Shown piece after piece: positions 16,074 to 28,200 of a stretch of 64,000 nucleotides of DNA. Source of the stretch: Pseudotamlana agarivorans (GTDB taxonomy: Bacteria; Bacteroidota; Bacteroidia; Flavobacteriales; Flavobacteriaceae); contig NZ_LXEI01000002.1 in the NCBI RefSeq assembly GCF_001642835.1, positions 434,001 to 498,000 of the forward strand, in the 5' to 3' direction. The number at the start of each line of letters is the position of its first letter. The stretch's first letter is position 1. The notes beneath the pieces are model-generated. The model had not been told where the DNA came from and made no database searches. It saw only the letters and a list, made by a program, of their open reading frames with translations. Both the position numbers and the translations under genes were made by a program.

Positions 16074-18857
16074 ATGAAAAAGTATCTGCTCCATATTCTG
16101 TTATTTTTCTGTTTCATTCAGCAATTTTCTGCACAAGATGATGGCGTTGTAGGCTTAAATATTCCGGTTAGAAATTCTTTAAAATTTAATAGAACCTTTG
16201 TTAATCCTACTTTTAGTTTTGTAAGAGAAAGTCATCGTTATATTTCTATAAGTAATAAAAGAGAGTGGGCTCAATTCGATAATGCACCAGAAACATATGT
16301 TTTTGGATATTCCGGAAGATTTAGAGAAAGTATAGGAGCTGGATTAAGTTTATTCCAACAAAATTATGGTGCATTAACCACTTTTGGAGGAATGGCCAAT
16401 TTTGCCTATAATGTTGTTGTAAATCGGTCTGGGAATTTAACTTTTGGAATGAATCTCGGGTTTTATAGAAGTAGTATTAATGATGGAGCAATTATTACAA
16501 ATACGCCAGACCCTTCACTTGATAATATTCCTTCAAATTCCATTGTAACCATAAACCCTGGAATAAATTATGGAACAGAGTTTTTTGATTTTGGAGTTTC
16601 TCTAAACAATATAGTGGCTTACAATTTAACATCGTCATCTATGATAGAGGAAAATCCAGAGCAAGGTATTCAAGTTCATGGTATGTATACAGGCTATATG
16701 AATACGCGTGGATTTTTTGAGGATAGTAGATTTTCAGCCTTGGTTCGTTCAGAATTTAAAACGGATCAAACGGTGTTTTCAGGAATCGTCATGCTTATGG
16801 TTCCTAAAGGTTTTTGGGGACAAGCGGGTTACAATTCTTTTTATGGATTTTCAGCAGGTGTTGGTTTAAACATTACATCACAAATAGCTATAGAATATAA
16901 TTATGAAAAATCTATGGGTGATATTTCTGCTTTAGGAAATTCCCATGATATTACTGTAGCTTATAGATTTAAATCAAAAGATCGTTATGACTATTTTGGT
17001 GATGAAGAAGAAGACGGATTATTTATTTCTGAAAGTAAAAATAGAAGTAGCAAAAAGGTAACTCAGAGTCAGACGCCTAAGAATTTACCAAGAAAATCTG
17101 ATGCCTTAGAAAAGCAGCGTGCGGCTGAAGCAGCGGCAGCAGCAGCAATTGCTGAAGAAAAAAGAGCAGCGGCAGCAGCGGCATTGAACGGAAAAGTAGA
17201 AGCAGATCGTTTGGCAGAAAAAGAAGAAGCCGATCGTATAGCGGAAGAAAAACGCTTAAAAGCAGAGGCCTTATTAGCTGAGGAGGAACGATTAAGAAAA
17301 GAAGAAGAAGCGCGCTTAGCTGAAGCAGCTAGATCTAAAGCAGAGCAGGAGTCCGCTGCTTTAGCTGAGGCAGAACGTTTAAGAAAAGAGGAAGCGGCGA
17401 GAATTGCGGAAGAAAAACGACTTCAAGAAGAACAAGCAGCCCTAGCCTTAGCAGAAACAGAGCGATTAAGACAAGCAGAAGAAGCCCGTTTAGCTGAGGA
17501 AGCGAGACTTAAAGAAGAGCAAGAAGCCAACGCTTTAGCTGAGGCAGAACGTTTAAGAAAAGAGGAAGCGGCGAGAATTGCGGAAGAAAAGCGATTACAA
17601 GAAGAACAAGCTGCTTTAGCCTTAGCCGAAGCAGAGCGATTAAGAAAAGCGGAAGAAGCCCGTTTAGCGGAGGAAGCAAGAATTAAAGCAGAGCAAGAAG
17701 CTGCCGCTTTAGCAGAGGTAGAGCGATTAAGACAAGCAGAGGAAGCTCGATTAGCTGAGGAAGCGAGACTTAAAGCGGAACAAGAGGCTGCAGCTTTAGC
17801 CGAGGCAGAACGTTTGAGGAAAGAGCAAGAAGCTTTAGCCTTAACTGAAGCAGAACAATTAAGACAAGCAGAAGAAGCTCGACTAGCAGAAGAAGCCAGA
17901 CTTAAAGCAGAGCAAGAGGCTGCCGCTATAGCAGAAGCTGCGAGATTGAAAGCTGAGAAAGAGGAAGAACTGAAAGCTATTGTGCCTACCGATGAGGCTA
18001 CTAAATTAATGAACGACGTAGCAAGGTCGGCTATGGAGTCTAGTAAGGAACAAAAAGAACTTATTGAAAAATTACAAGAAAAAGTAGCGCTTAAACAAAA
18101 AGATCTTGACGATTTAATTGAAGAAAATAACTTAAGTGAACAAGGTATTGTAATGGCTCCTAAAGCATTTAGAAGTATTTCTGCTGAAAACAGAGAGTTA
18201 GAAGCCTTGAAAGTGGAAATAGATAATGTTGTTGCCGCTCAAAATAATAAAATTAGAAGACTAGATAGAATTTATAAAGAGCGTCTTGAAAATGTTCCAG
18301 ATGTTAATGATGCAACTAATAAATACTATAAAAGGCGAATTGAAGAGTTAAAGGCTGAACAAGTTGAAGTTTTCCAAATTAGAGAAGGGTCTATCTTTAA
18401 AATAGAAGAATTAAAAGAAGAAATAAAAGAAGAGCGTAAACGTCGTATTAAACGTGCCCTTTACGATAATGATCAAGAACGTTATGAAAAAGATAGGGCT
18501 GCTCTTAATGTTATCAGGCAAAATACACCAGTGAGTTCTACGCCTTTAACCGCTGAAGATTTTGATTATGGTGAAGAGTTAAGTAATATCCAAATCTTAA
18601 AAGGTATTAATAATGTAGAAGAGGGCTATTACCTTGTTGTAGCAGTACTTTCAGATGTTAGTAAACGAGATGAATTCCTTAGAAAAGCTGTTGCAGCAGG
18701 ACAAAAGGATATTAATTTCTTCTTCGATGTAAATACAAGTAAATATTATATTTACTACGAAAATTATGACGGACTTTCTAGTGCTCAAAGAGCTCTTGAG
18801 AAAAAGGGTGATAAGCCATTCAACGGCAAAATGTCGCTTGTTAAAATTGAAAAGTAA
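16074..18857 (+). CDS. PorP/SprF-like barrel fused to a TolA-like coil and SPOR-like domain
   Basis: The 927-residue protein starts with a signal peptide (1-20) and a PorP/SprF outer-membrane barrel domain (about 25-305; RNSLKFNRTFVNPTFSFVRE, GFWGQAGYNSFYGFSAGVGL). After an acidic linker comes an extremely Ala/Glu/Arg-rich coiled coil (about 341-635) built of repeated blocks such as EAERLRKEEAARIAEEKRL, then a second charged helical region (640-830). The last 80 residues (EGYYLVVAVLSDVSKRDEFL, then YYIYYENYDGLSSAQRALEK) look like a SPOR fold, which binds peptidoglycan glycan strands in other proteins. SprF proteins help individual type B substrates leave or attach at the cell surface, so the product of the preceding coupled gene is the likely client. 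The barrel is confident; the SPOR reading is moderate. Confidence 0.8.
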   Translation: MKKYLLHILLFFCFIQQFSAQDDGVVGLNIPVRNSLKFNRTFVNPTFSFVRESHRYISISNKREWAQFDNAPETYVFGYSGRFRESIGAGLSLFQQNYGALTTFGGMANFAYNVVVNRSGNLTFGMNLGFYRSSINDGAIITNTPDPSLDNIPSNSIVTINPGINYGTEFFDFGVSLNNIVAYNLTSSSMIEENPEQGIQVHGMYTGYMNTRGFFEDSRFSALVRSEFKTDQTVFSGIVMLMVPKGFWGQAGYNSFYGFSAGVGLNITSQIAIEYNYEKSMGDISALGNSHDITVAYRFKSKDRYDYFGDEEEDGLFISESKNRSSKKVTQSQTPKNLPRKSDALEKQRAAEAAAAAAIAEEKRAAAAAALNGKVEADRLAEKEEADRIAEEKRLKAEALLAEEERLRKEEEARLAEAARSKAEQESAALAEAERLRKEEAARIAEEKRLQEEQAALALAETERLRQAEEARLAEEARLKEEQEANALAEAERLRKEEAARIAEEKRLQEEQAALALAEAERLRKAEEARLAEEARIKAEQEAAALAEVERLRQAEEARLAEEARLKAEQEAAALAEAERLRKEQEALALTEAEQLRQAEEARLAEEARLKAEQEAAAIAEAARLKAEKEEELKAIVPTDEATKLMNDVARSAMESSKEQKELIEKLQEKVALKQKDLDDLIEENNLSEQGIVMAPKAFRSISAENRELEALKVEIDNVVAAQNNKIRRLDRIYKERLENVPDVNDATNKYYKRRIEELKAEQVEVFQIREGSIFKIEELKEEIKEERKRRIKRALYDNDQERYEKDRAALNVIRQNTPVSSTPLTAEDFDYGEELSNIQILKGINNVEEGYYLVVAVLSDVSKRDEFLRKAVAAGQKDINFFFDVNTSKYYIYYENYDGLSSAQRALEKKGDKPFNGKMSLVKIEK
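17358..17590 (+). repeat. Direct DNA repeat in the coiled-coil region
   Basis: A 59-base block beginning GCTTTAGCTGAGGCAGAACG occurs at 17358-17416 and again, identical, at 17532-17590, an offset of 174 bases (58 codons, in frame). More diverged copies of the same coding unit continue to about 17940. The repeats encode the EAERLR...EEKR blocks of the PorP fusion protein. Confidence 0.85.
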
Positions 18858-18879
18858 AATTTAATATTTTGTAATAAGG

Positions 18880-18914
18880 AAAAACATCGGTCTATTAATT
18901 AGGCTGATGTTTTT
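18880..18914 (+). terminator. Terminator after the PorP fusion gene
   Basis: AAAAACATC (18880-18888) pairs with GATGTTTTT (18906-18914), and the stem continues inward through GGTCTA/TAGGCT with wobble pairs to a 5-base loop. A T-rich stretch follows. The rest of the 18858-19238 gap is AT-rich leader of the giant adhesin with an 8-bp dyad (18973-19034); no gene is seen. Confidence 0.85.
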
Positions 18915-19238
18915 GTTTATAAGTAGTATTCTACCAGTCAAAATTTATTATAATAATTGATGAAATTTCAGTCAACACCTAGATTGTAATCCTTTTACTA
19001 CTTGTGAGTCTTTCAAATCATATAAAAGGTGTTGTTTCATCGATAAAATGCATAATTTTAATGAACACTATGTTTGTTTTCAAATTATTTTCCGATATTT
19101 ATAACGTTAAAAAACCAAAAAAATAGTTTAACTGCATGTTTTGAAGTATTGTAATTACTAATAAACTGTAGTTAAGCTCAGTTTATGTTCTGTTTTCTTA
19201 TGAAATCAAAATATAAACAACCCCAAACTATAACCAAC

Positions 19239-22200
19239 ATGAAAAAAATTACTTGCTTGACATTTAGGTCTTTCCTATGTGAAATTTTTACTAAGGCTAG
19301 TTTTATAACCCGTAGCATAAAGGGAAAAAAAATTACTTTTCTTTTACTATTTTTCTTAACATTATTTGGTAATAGTGCATATTCACAAATAGCAGTGCCT
19401 TTTACTCCTAGGGAATTAGCTCCGGGTGAAACAAGTATTCGTGTAAAAGGAGATGTTGTTTTGATTGGAAATAGTATTATTAAAGGTGTAGGTAGTCAGT
19501 ATGATTTGCCATACAATGGTAGCCAGAACAACAACAATTTATTTGCAGAATATATTGATATCGATGGAGATTCTTCTACCTTTAGTTCAAGCTCAGCTAA
19601 TTTGAATATTAATATTGACTGTAAAAAAATTGTTTACGCTGGTTTGTATTGGGCTTCTGCTTACCCTAACGGAGTTGGTGATGGTACTAGTAGTAATGGA
19701 GGAAGTGCTTTTGGGGGGACACCACGTGAAGATGATTGGAATCAAATTAAATTTAAATTACCCACTGGAGGTTACATTCCTTTAACAGCAACTGGTAGTG
19801 AAATTATTCTTGATGGTTTAAACGCAAACTATCAAAATGGTTCTTCAGGTCCCGTAAAGGATGGCCCCATTGTTTGTTATAAAGATGTTACAAGTTTATT
19901 GCAAGGATTAAATGAGGCTGATGGTACATATACCGTTGCAGATTTAAGAGCTACTCAAGGTAGAAGAGATGGAGGATGTGCTGGTGGATGGTCTTTGGTT
20001 GTTATTTATGAAAGTCCAGATTTACCAAGTAAGTTTATTTCAACTTTTGATGGTTATGCTGTAGTACAGAGTTCACAGGCTTCGGTAGATATTCCTGTTT
20101 CTGGCTTTCAAACGCTTCCTAGCCCTCTAAAGGTAAATGCAAGGATGGGGGTAGCTGCTTTAGAAGGAGACTTAGGATTAGGTGGTGATACCTATCAGTT
20201 TAGGGCAAATTCTGTTTCAAATTTCACTAGGCTTCAAGACGCACTTAATGATGATGATAATTTTTTCAATTCTCGAATAACATATGATGGTAATTATATG
20301 ACTAATAGAAATCCTAGTAGTGAAAACTCACTAGGGTTTGATATTAAAAATATCATATTGCCCAATCCTAATAATTCAGTACTTCCAAATGATGAAACTG
20401 GAGGAACATTAAGATTAACGACTTCAGGTGATGGTATTGGTCCTTTTTTAACAACCTTTGCTGTAGATATTATAGAACCTAAAATTGTTTTAACTAAAGG
20501 TGTTCAAGACACCTCAGGTAATCCTATAGGTGGGGCGTTAGTTGATCTTGGTGACCGATTAAATTATGTGATTAGTATTGAGAATATAGGGAATGATGAT
20601 GCTGAAAACTTAATTATTAGAGATATTCTTCCTATAAATGTTGATTTTAGTAATGATCCAAGTAATTTTACATTATCTCCTGGGGTTACAGTACAAAGTT
20701 ATGATGCGAGTACTAGAGAGTTAATTTTTGCTGTTGATAAAGAAAGAGTTAAACATGGAGAAGGCGTGGTTTCAACCATACGTTTTGGTGTAAATGTTGT
20801 AAGCTCTTGTAATGAATTAAGTGATGCTTGTTCTAATATTATTCAAAATCAGGCATTTGCAACCTATAATGGAGTGTCAAACTCGAGTTATACTATTTCA
20901 GATGAACCAAGTTATGCAAACGATGGTTCTAATGTTTGTTTACTTGCTCCTCAGGCGATTAACTTTTTAGCTGATGTTACTCACTGTACTTATGAAGAAG
21001 ACGTAACACTTTGTGGTGATACTGTTGATATTACCGCCCCAGGTGGTTATGATTCATACATTTGGTCTACCGATCCTAATAATTTTGACCCTTCAAATAA
21101 TTTAGGTACAACTCAAACTATTGAAGTTAGAGCTATTGGTACTTACTATGTTAAAAACAACGCCATTGCACCATGTCAATCTACCATTAAAGAGTTTAAT
21201 GTGACTAGTTTTGGTGGTACTACAGTAAACCCAGTACTTTCTTCTGCAGATGAAGTGGTAACTTGTGGAAATGATGGTAAGGAGTTGCCATTATTTTTCT
21301 TATGTGGGGTTAATGATGTAAGGGCTTTACAGGTACCAGGTTCGGCAGGAGCGACAGAAATTGTTTGGGAAAAGTTAGACGAAACTAGTTGTAATGCTAT
21401 TACTGTTGATAATTGTGCTAATGAAGATCCGGGATGTACCTGGGTAGAAATTCAAACAGGTAGCAATTTCGATTTATCACAGGCTGGAGAGTACCGTATT
21501 ACTATTAATTATGCAGGAGGTTGTTTTAATAGGTTTTATTTCAATGTTTATAGTAATTTATTAAATCCCCATATAGATAAAGAGGATATTATTTGCAATA
21601 CCTTAGGAAAAATAACTATTAATAATTTACCAACTGGTTATTTATACAGTTTAAACGGAGTTGATTACCAAACAACAAATTCATTTGATATTGCAACTGG
21701 TGGTTTATACACGGTTTATATTAAACAAGATGGAGTAGATACGAATCCGTGTATTTTTACATACGACGTGCAAATTATTGATTACACACCTGTTTTAGGT
21801 TTGGATAATATTGAGCACCCACAGTGTAATGGCGATAAAGGAGCTATTAATATTGTTGTAAATGATGGAAGAGGACAATATAAATTCAGCATTTCACAAG
21901 GAGGAACTTTAGTTAGTAGTTCTCCAGATATAGATAATGCTTTTTATAAGTTTGATAACTTAAACCCTGGAATTTATGATGTACTTGTAACAACTGAGGA
22001 TGGTTGTTCTTTAACAGGGCAGGTTGAAATAATAGAACCAGAAGAAATACAAGTAGTCACTTCAATGAAACCACTAACATGTGCAGATGGCGAAGTGACT
22101 TTAGGGGTAACTGGAGGGACAGCTCCTTATTACGTTTACGTTAATGGTGCTACAGATTTCAAACAAGTTGACGCTACAAATACAATTGTATTTGCAATTG

Positions 22201-25200
22201 ATACGGCTGGAAACTACGACTATACTGTTGTAGATGCCAATAGCTGTTCTACGGATGTAACTGTATATGTAGATCAAATAGCACCTCCAGAATTCACTGT
22301 ATCTGGAGCAGATGTGAGCTGCTACGGTGCTGTTTCTGCTCAAATAGATTTTAATGTTACTAATGCAAATGGTTATACTATTCAATATAGTATAGATAAT
22401 GGTACAACATATAACACTAATCCAACCTTCTCTAATTTAAATACAGGTACCTATGCTACCATGATTAGGTACACATTAAATGGTGTAGAATGTTTTAGTA
22501 CGCCTGAAAATGTAGTCATTGACGGCCCAGATGATGCCTTAACTGCTTCTGCAGGAGTATCAAAATTAGCAGGTTGTGGAGCAAATGGAGAAGGAACAGT
22601 TCGTATTACAAACCCTCAAGGTGGTGTGCCTCCTTATGAGTATAGTTTTGATAATCAGTCGACTTGGGTAACTTCTAATGAAGCAGAAGTACTCCCTGGT
22701 ACCTATACATTATATATAAGGGATAGTCAAGGTTGTGTTTTTGCCATGCCGGGTATCATTTTAGATCCAGAACCAACGCCGCCAACCATTGATGACAATA
22801 TAGATCCAGTTTATAATTGTGATGGTACAGCAAATGCAACGGTTAATGTAACAAATACCGGAGGGGCTAATTTTGAATACACCTACTTATTAAATGGTGT
22901 TGAAAATACAAACACCGCCGATCCAACAACCTTCCTTAATGTGCCGCAGGGTTCACATACGATTAGTGTAACCTACAAATTAGTTGATGTCCCAACGTAT
23001 AGTAATTTACTTTTAGAAACCTTTGGATCTGGTGAAGACACTGAGTCACCGGGAATTAATACAGCATATTATTGTTGGGAAGATCAAGTATATCCATATT
23101 GTAAAGGGCAACAAAATATTCAAGATGGAGATTACACGGTAACGGCTCATATCGAATCACCTTACGGGGATTGGAGTCAACCAGGGGATCATACTTCAAA
23201 TAATACAGATCCAAAAGGACGTGCTTTGGTAGTTAATATTGGAGATCAATTGCCAGAGAACGATGTATTATATAAAAAAACCATTAATGATATTATTCCA
23301 AATCAACCTATAAATTTTGAGCTCTTTGTATATAATTTAATGCAAAGTCATACTACCAAGTTTGATCCTAATTTAACCATAGCTTTAGTTGATGGTTCAG
23401 GTAATGAAATTTCATCCTTTGCTACTGGTAATGTTCCTAAAACCGAACAATGGGAAAATTATCCAAAGACTCCTATAACCTTAAATCCTGGGAATAACAC
23501 AACCTTAGAATTTTTAGTACGTTCTACAGTAAGGCAAACTAATGGTAACGATGTAGCGATAGATGACATTAGAGTATATCAATTACCAGAGAGCTGTATT
23601 GATCAAGTAGATTTCCCTATTGAAATTGAGGCAGAAAGAGCTTTTACAGCAGAAGTTGTTAGTACATCCAATGTGAATTGTTTTGGTGCTGATGATGGAG
23701 AAATTCAAATAGCAGCATCTAACTTCGATGCCACAAATGGCTATCAATATTCGATTGATGGTGGAAGTACTTGGGTAACTCAAACAACTTCACCATACAC
23801 GATTACTGGTCTAAGTGGAGGAAATTATGATGTTCAAATTCGCTACGATGCTACATCTACAGGTTGTGAAGTAAGTATTCCAGAGGTTATTGGAGCGCCT
23901 TCAGAAATTGTATTAACCATAGATGCTACTGATATTACATGTTTAAGTAATTCAACCATTTCGGCTTCAGCCACAGGAGGAACAGCGCCATATAGCTATG
24001 AATTATATGACAGTACCGGAAGTACTTTAATAGATACTTTCCCTACAAGCGGCTTGCTAAATGATGTTGCTGCAGGCGACTATATTGTGCGCCTTATGGA
24101 TGCCAATAATTGTACAACAGATTCTGCTTTAGTTAGCATCACGTCAACGGATGCGCCAACGGCAGATATTGAAATTACAAAGCCGTGTTTGGATACCAGC
24201 GGTGCAACTATATTGGTAACTACAACCGGAGGACAAAGCCCATTCCAGTATAAAATTAATTCAGAGCCGTATCAAGGAAATGAAGAATTTACTGATTTAA
24301 CAGCTGGTGATTACACGATAACAGTTCGTGATTCTAACGGATGTGAGGTTGTTTTACCTACTCAAACAATTGCTGAAACAGTAGATGTTAATATTACCTT
24401 AGATAAGGTTATTGATTGTTCACCATCTCCAGAAGCAAGTATTACTGTAAATATAACAGAGGGTTATCCTCCTTATGAATATGAAGTTTCAGAAGATAAC
24501 GGGACAACGTACTCACCTCCTGTATCAACAGGAAGTACTTTTGTACATACAACCAACCAACAAGGAACTTATTTATTTAGAGTTACAGATTCAGAAGGTT
24601 GTGAAGCTTTGTCTAACATCATTAATATCAATGCCCCAACCAGTCCAACGGCATCAACTATCGATGTAAACCCTAGTTGTAATGGAGAAACCGATGGTTC
24701 TGTTGAAATTGTGGTATCAGGAGGCCAAGCACCATTTGAATACAGTTTTGATGGTAGTGCCTTTGCCACAGATGTTACAACTTATTCAAATTTAGCAGAT
24801 GGCACATATAACTATACCGTTAAAGATGCTTTAGAATGTGAAGTTTCTGGAACAGTGACGCTATCATCACCTTCAACTTTAATAGCTTCTGCTTCGGCAA
24901 CCAATTTAACTTGTGATACTTCTAATGTTGAACAAGCTGCAGTTGTTACAATAGATGAACCAACTACGGGTACATCACCATATCAATATAGTTTTGATGG
25001 TACGAATTTTAGTAGCACGCGCACATTAAATGTTAATGATAACGGTTCGGTACAAACGGTAAATTATTTTGTTCAAGATGCTAATGGTTGTACTGCAAAT
25101 GGGTCATTAACTATCGATCCATTAAATTCGCCAACCGATTTAGATTTTGCTTCAAGTGCCGTAACATGTAACGCACCAGCGACTGGAGTTACCGTAACTT

Positions 25201-28200
25201 CAACAGGTGGCGTAGGGACATTAACTTATGAAATTACCGATCCAGCTTCAGCAGTTACTTCAAATAACGATGGAATCTTCACAGGGTTAACTGCAGGAAC
25301 CTATGTATTTAAGGTAACTGATGTTAATGGTTGCTCATATATAGAATCTTATACAATTGGAGCTGTAACTCCTATTGCCCTTATTACAAGAAAACAAAGT
25401 GACGTTTTATGTCAAGGTGAGGACACTGGAGCTATTCAATTAGAGGTTTCTGGTTTTTCAAATACATATAGGTATTCGTATACAGGTAATAGTGTTGTTG
25501 TTGTAACCGGGGAATCTAGTTCTACTGTGTCTCTAGACAATTTGGAAGCAGGTACTTATAATATTTATGTAGAAGATGAAACTACTGGTTGTACAAGTAA
25601 TGCGTCGGTGACTATTACAGAACCTGCAGCATTAAGTTTAACTGCTAGCGGTACAAATACTTACTGTTCAAATGATGAGTCTCAAATTACAATAGTTGCA
25701 GCAGATGGTACACCAAATTATAAATATGCTGCAGTAATTTCTGGAGCACCAGCACCAGCACCAACAATGTTCGGGGCTAGTAATGTGGTTACTGTAGACA
25801 CCAATTTGGGAGCCGATTTAGTTTGGGATGTGTATGTACAAGATGCAAACGATTGTATCGCAATGACTACAGTATCGCTTACTGCTGATGCTACTCCAAC
25901 GGTAAGTGTAACCACCTCCGATTTATGTGCAGGCCCACCTTATACATTAACAGCAACAGGAACTGGTTCTGGAACTTTAGAATATAGTATTAATGGAGGA
26001 GCTTCATACCAAACAAGTAACGTATTTACAATAAATACTTCAGGAACTTACACGATAACTCTAAAAGACGGTAATGGATGTACTGTTGACAGTGCAGCGA
26101 CTGTTATTTATGATCAGTTAACAGCAAGCGCTATTTTAACTAAAGATATTACTTGCGAATTAGGTAATGAGGATGCAACAATCGATCTTTCAATTACTGG
26201 AGGAAGTAACAGCTATACCTATGAAATTTCTATAAACGGAGGAGTATTTTCAAACTTAATACCTGTTCCTTCTCCTACTTTTTCAACGAGCTCAGCAGGA
26301 ACCTATCAATTTCAAATTACTGATGCGAATTCAGGCTGTGTCGTAAAAACTGAAGTAATCACAGTTACAGACCCAATACCTCCTGTAATTGACGACGTTA
26401 GGGAAACACAATCTATTTTATGTGCAAGTGATGAAACAGCTGCAATTGAGATTGATTATGATAATACAGTAGGTTTTGCACCCTTTGTTATTAATGTTAC
26501 AAACACAACAACCGGAACAGATTATGGGACGCAAACTTCAGGTTTAGGAGCAGGTGATTATGTTGTTACAATTACTGATGCAAAAGGATGTACCGATACA
26601 AAAACTATTACAATTGGTGAGCCTAATCCAATTATTGTTAATCATCATGCATTGCCTATCACGTGTGACACGACTGGAGGACCAGGAGCAGGGGTGACAA
26701 AGGGTTCTGTTATTGTTGATAGTGTAAATGGTGGAATAGGACCTTACAATTATTTTGTTACTGGAACAAACGGTTATGCAGCGCAAGAATTGAATAATGC
26801 AGGAACAACTTCAACTACTTTTGATGTTGTAGATTTTGGTTTGTATCAAATAAATGTTGTTGACTCAAATGGTTGTTCTGTATTAATTCAGGATGTCTTA
26901 GTAGCGTCACCACCTAATGACTTAGAAATAAGTGTAATATCACCTCCAGCAGATTGTTCTACTGGCGGATCTGCAGAAGTTAAAATAGGCTCTCCTTTAG
27001 TAGGTTCCGGACCATTTTATTTTGCTATATACACTGGTTCAGGTATGACTTGGGATGGAATAGTTGGAGGATCTACAACTTGGCACTTGGGTGCTGGTAG
27101 TCCAGAATCAACAACATTCATTGATTTAATTCCCGGAGCGACGTATACTTTTATTGTTTTTGATGAATTAACAGGTTGTTATTATTACGAAACTGCAGAC
27201 ACAGCAATACCTACAAACTCAAGTTTAACGGTAAATAATTTAGTTGAAAATAATATTACTTGTAAAGGAAGTGCAGATGGAACTGTTAGTTTTGATATAA
27301 CTAGTACATATTCAACACCAACAAGTGTAAATTATGAGATATTAGACTCGCAAAGTTTAGCCACTACAGGTATAACTGGGCCAGGAACGGTTCCTGCAAA
27401 CGGAACTTTATCTGTTACAGATTTAGGTTTATTAGATTTCGGTAATTACGTTATTGTTGTTGAAGAGGCAGCAGGATCTACCAACGAAGGTTGTAGCATT
27501 GTTTCTGTTCCATTTAACATCACAGAATCGGCAATTGATTTAAGCGTTACGGCTTCCGATACAAGAAACCAAAACTGTAACGAACTAGGTGTTATTTCAG
27601 CCATAGCAAGAGATGGAACTGCACCTTATGAATATCAATTGTTACCAGATTCAGCTCCAGCACCAGATGCAACAACAGGAACATGGGTAACAGGAAATAC
27701 ATTTACAGCTTCAGCAGGAGATTATATTGTTTACGCTAAAGATGCTTATGGATGTATTAAACCATCGGCAGTTGTAAATTTAATAGAAGATCCACTTCCA
27801 ACTATAGCGCCTTTAGCTCAGCAATGTTTTGATGGTTCAACGCCGCTTAGTATTACTTTAGCTGAAAGTTCGGGTACTGCTATAGCACCATTAACTTTTA
27901 GTATTGGTAAAGGAGGTATGGCTGGGGCTTACTCAACAAACCCTAATTTTACAATCACAGAAGCAGGAACCTATGATTTCTTCATTAAAGATGGGAATGG
28001 TTGTATCGCAACAACAACATACGTGGTAAACCCAGTAGTATTATTGGATGCGACTATCACTAAAGAGATTGATTGTACAGGAACTCCGAATGCTGAAATT
28101 ACATTAACAGCTACAGGCGGTGACACTTCTAGTGCTTATGTATATGAAGTAAGTACGAACGGTGGTATGAGTTATGTGCTTGCAAGCAACCCATACTCGG

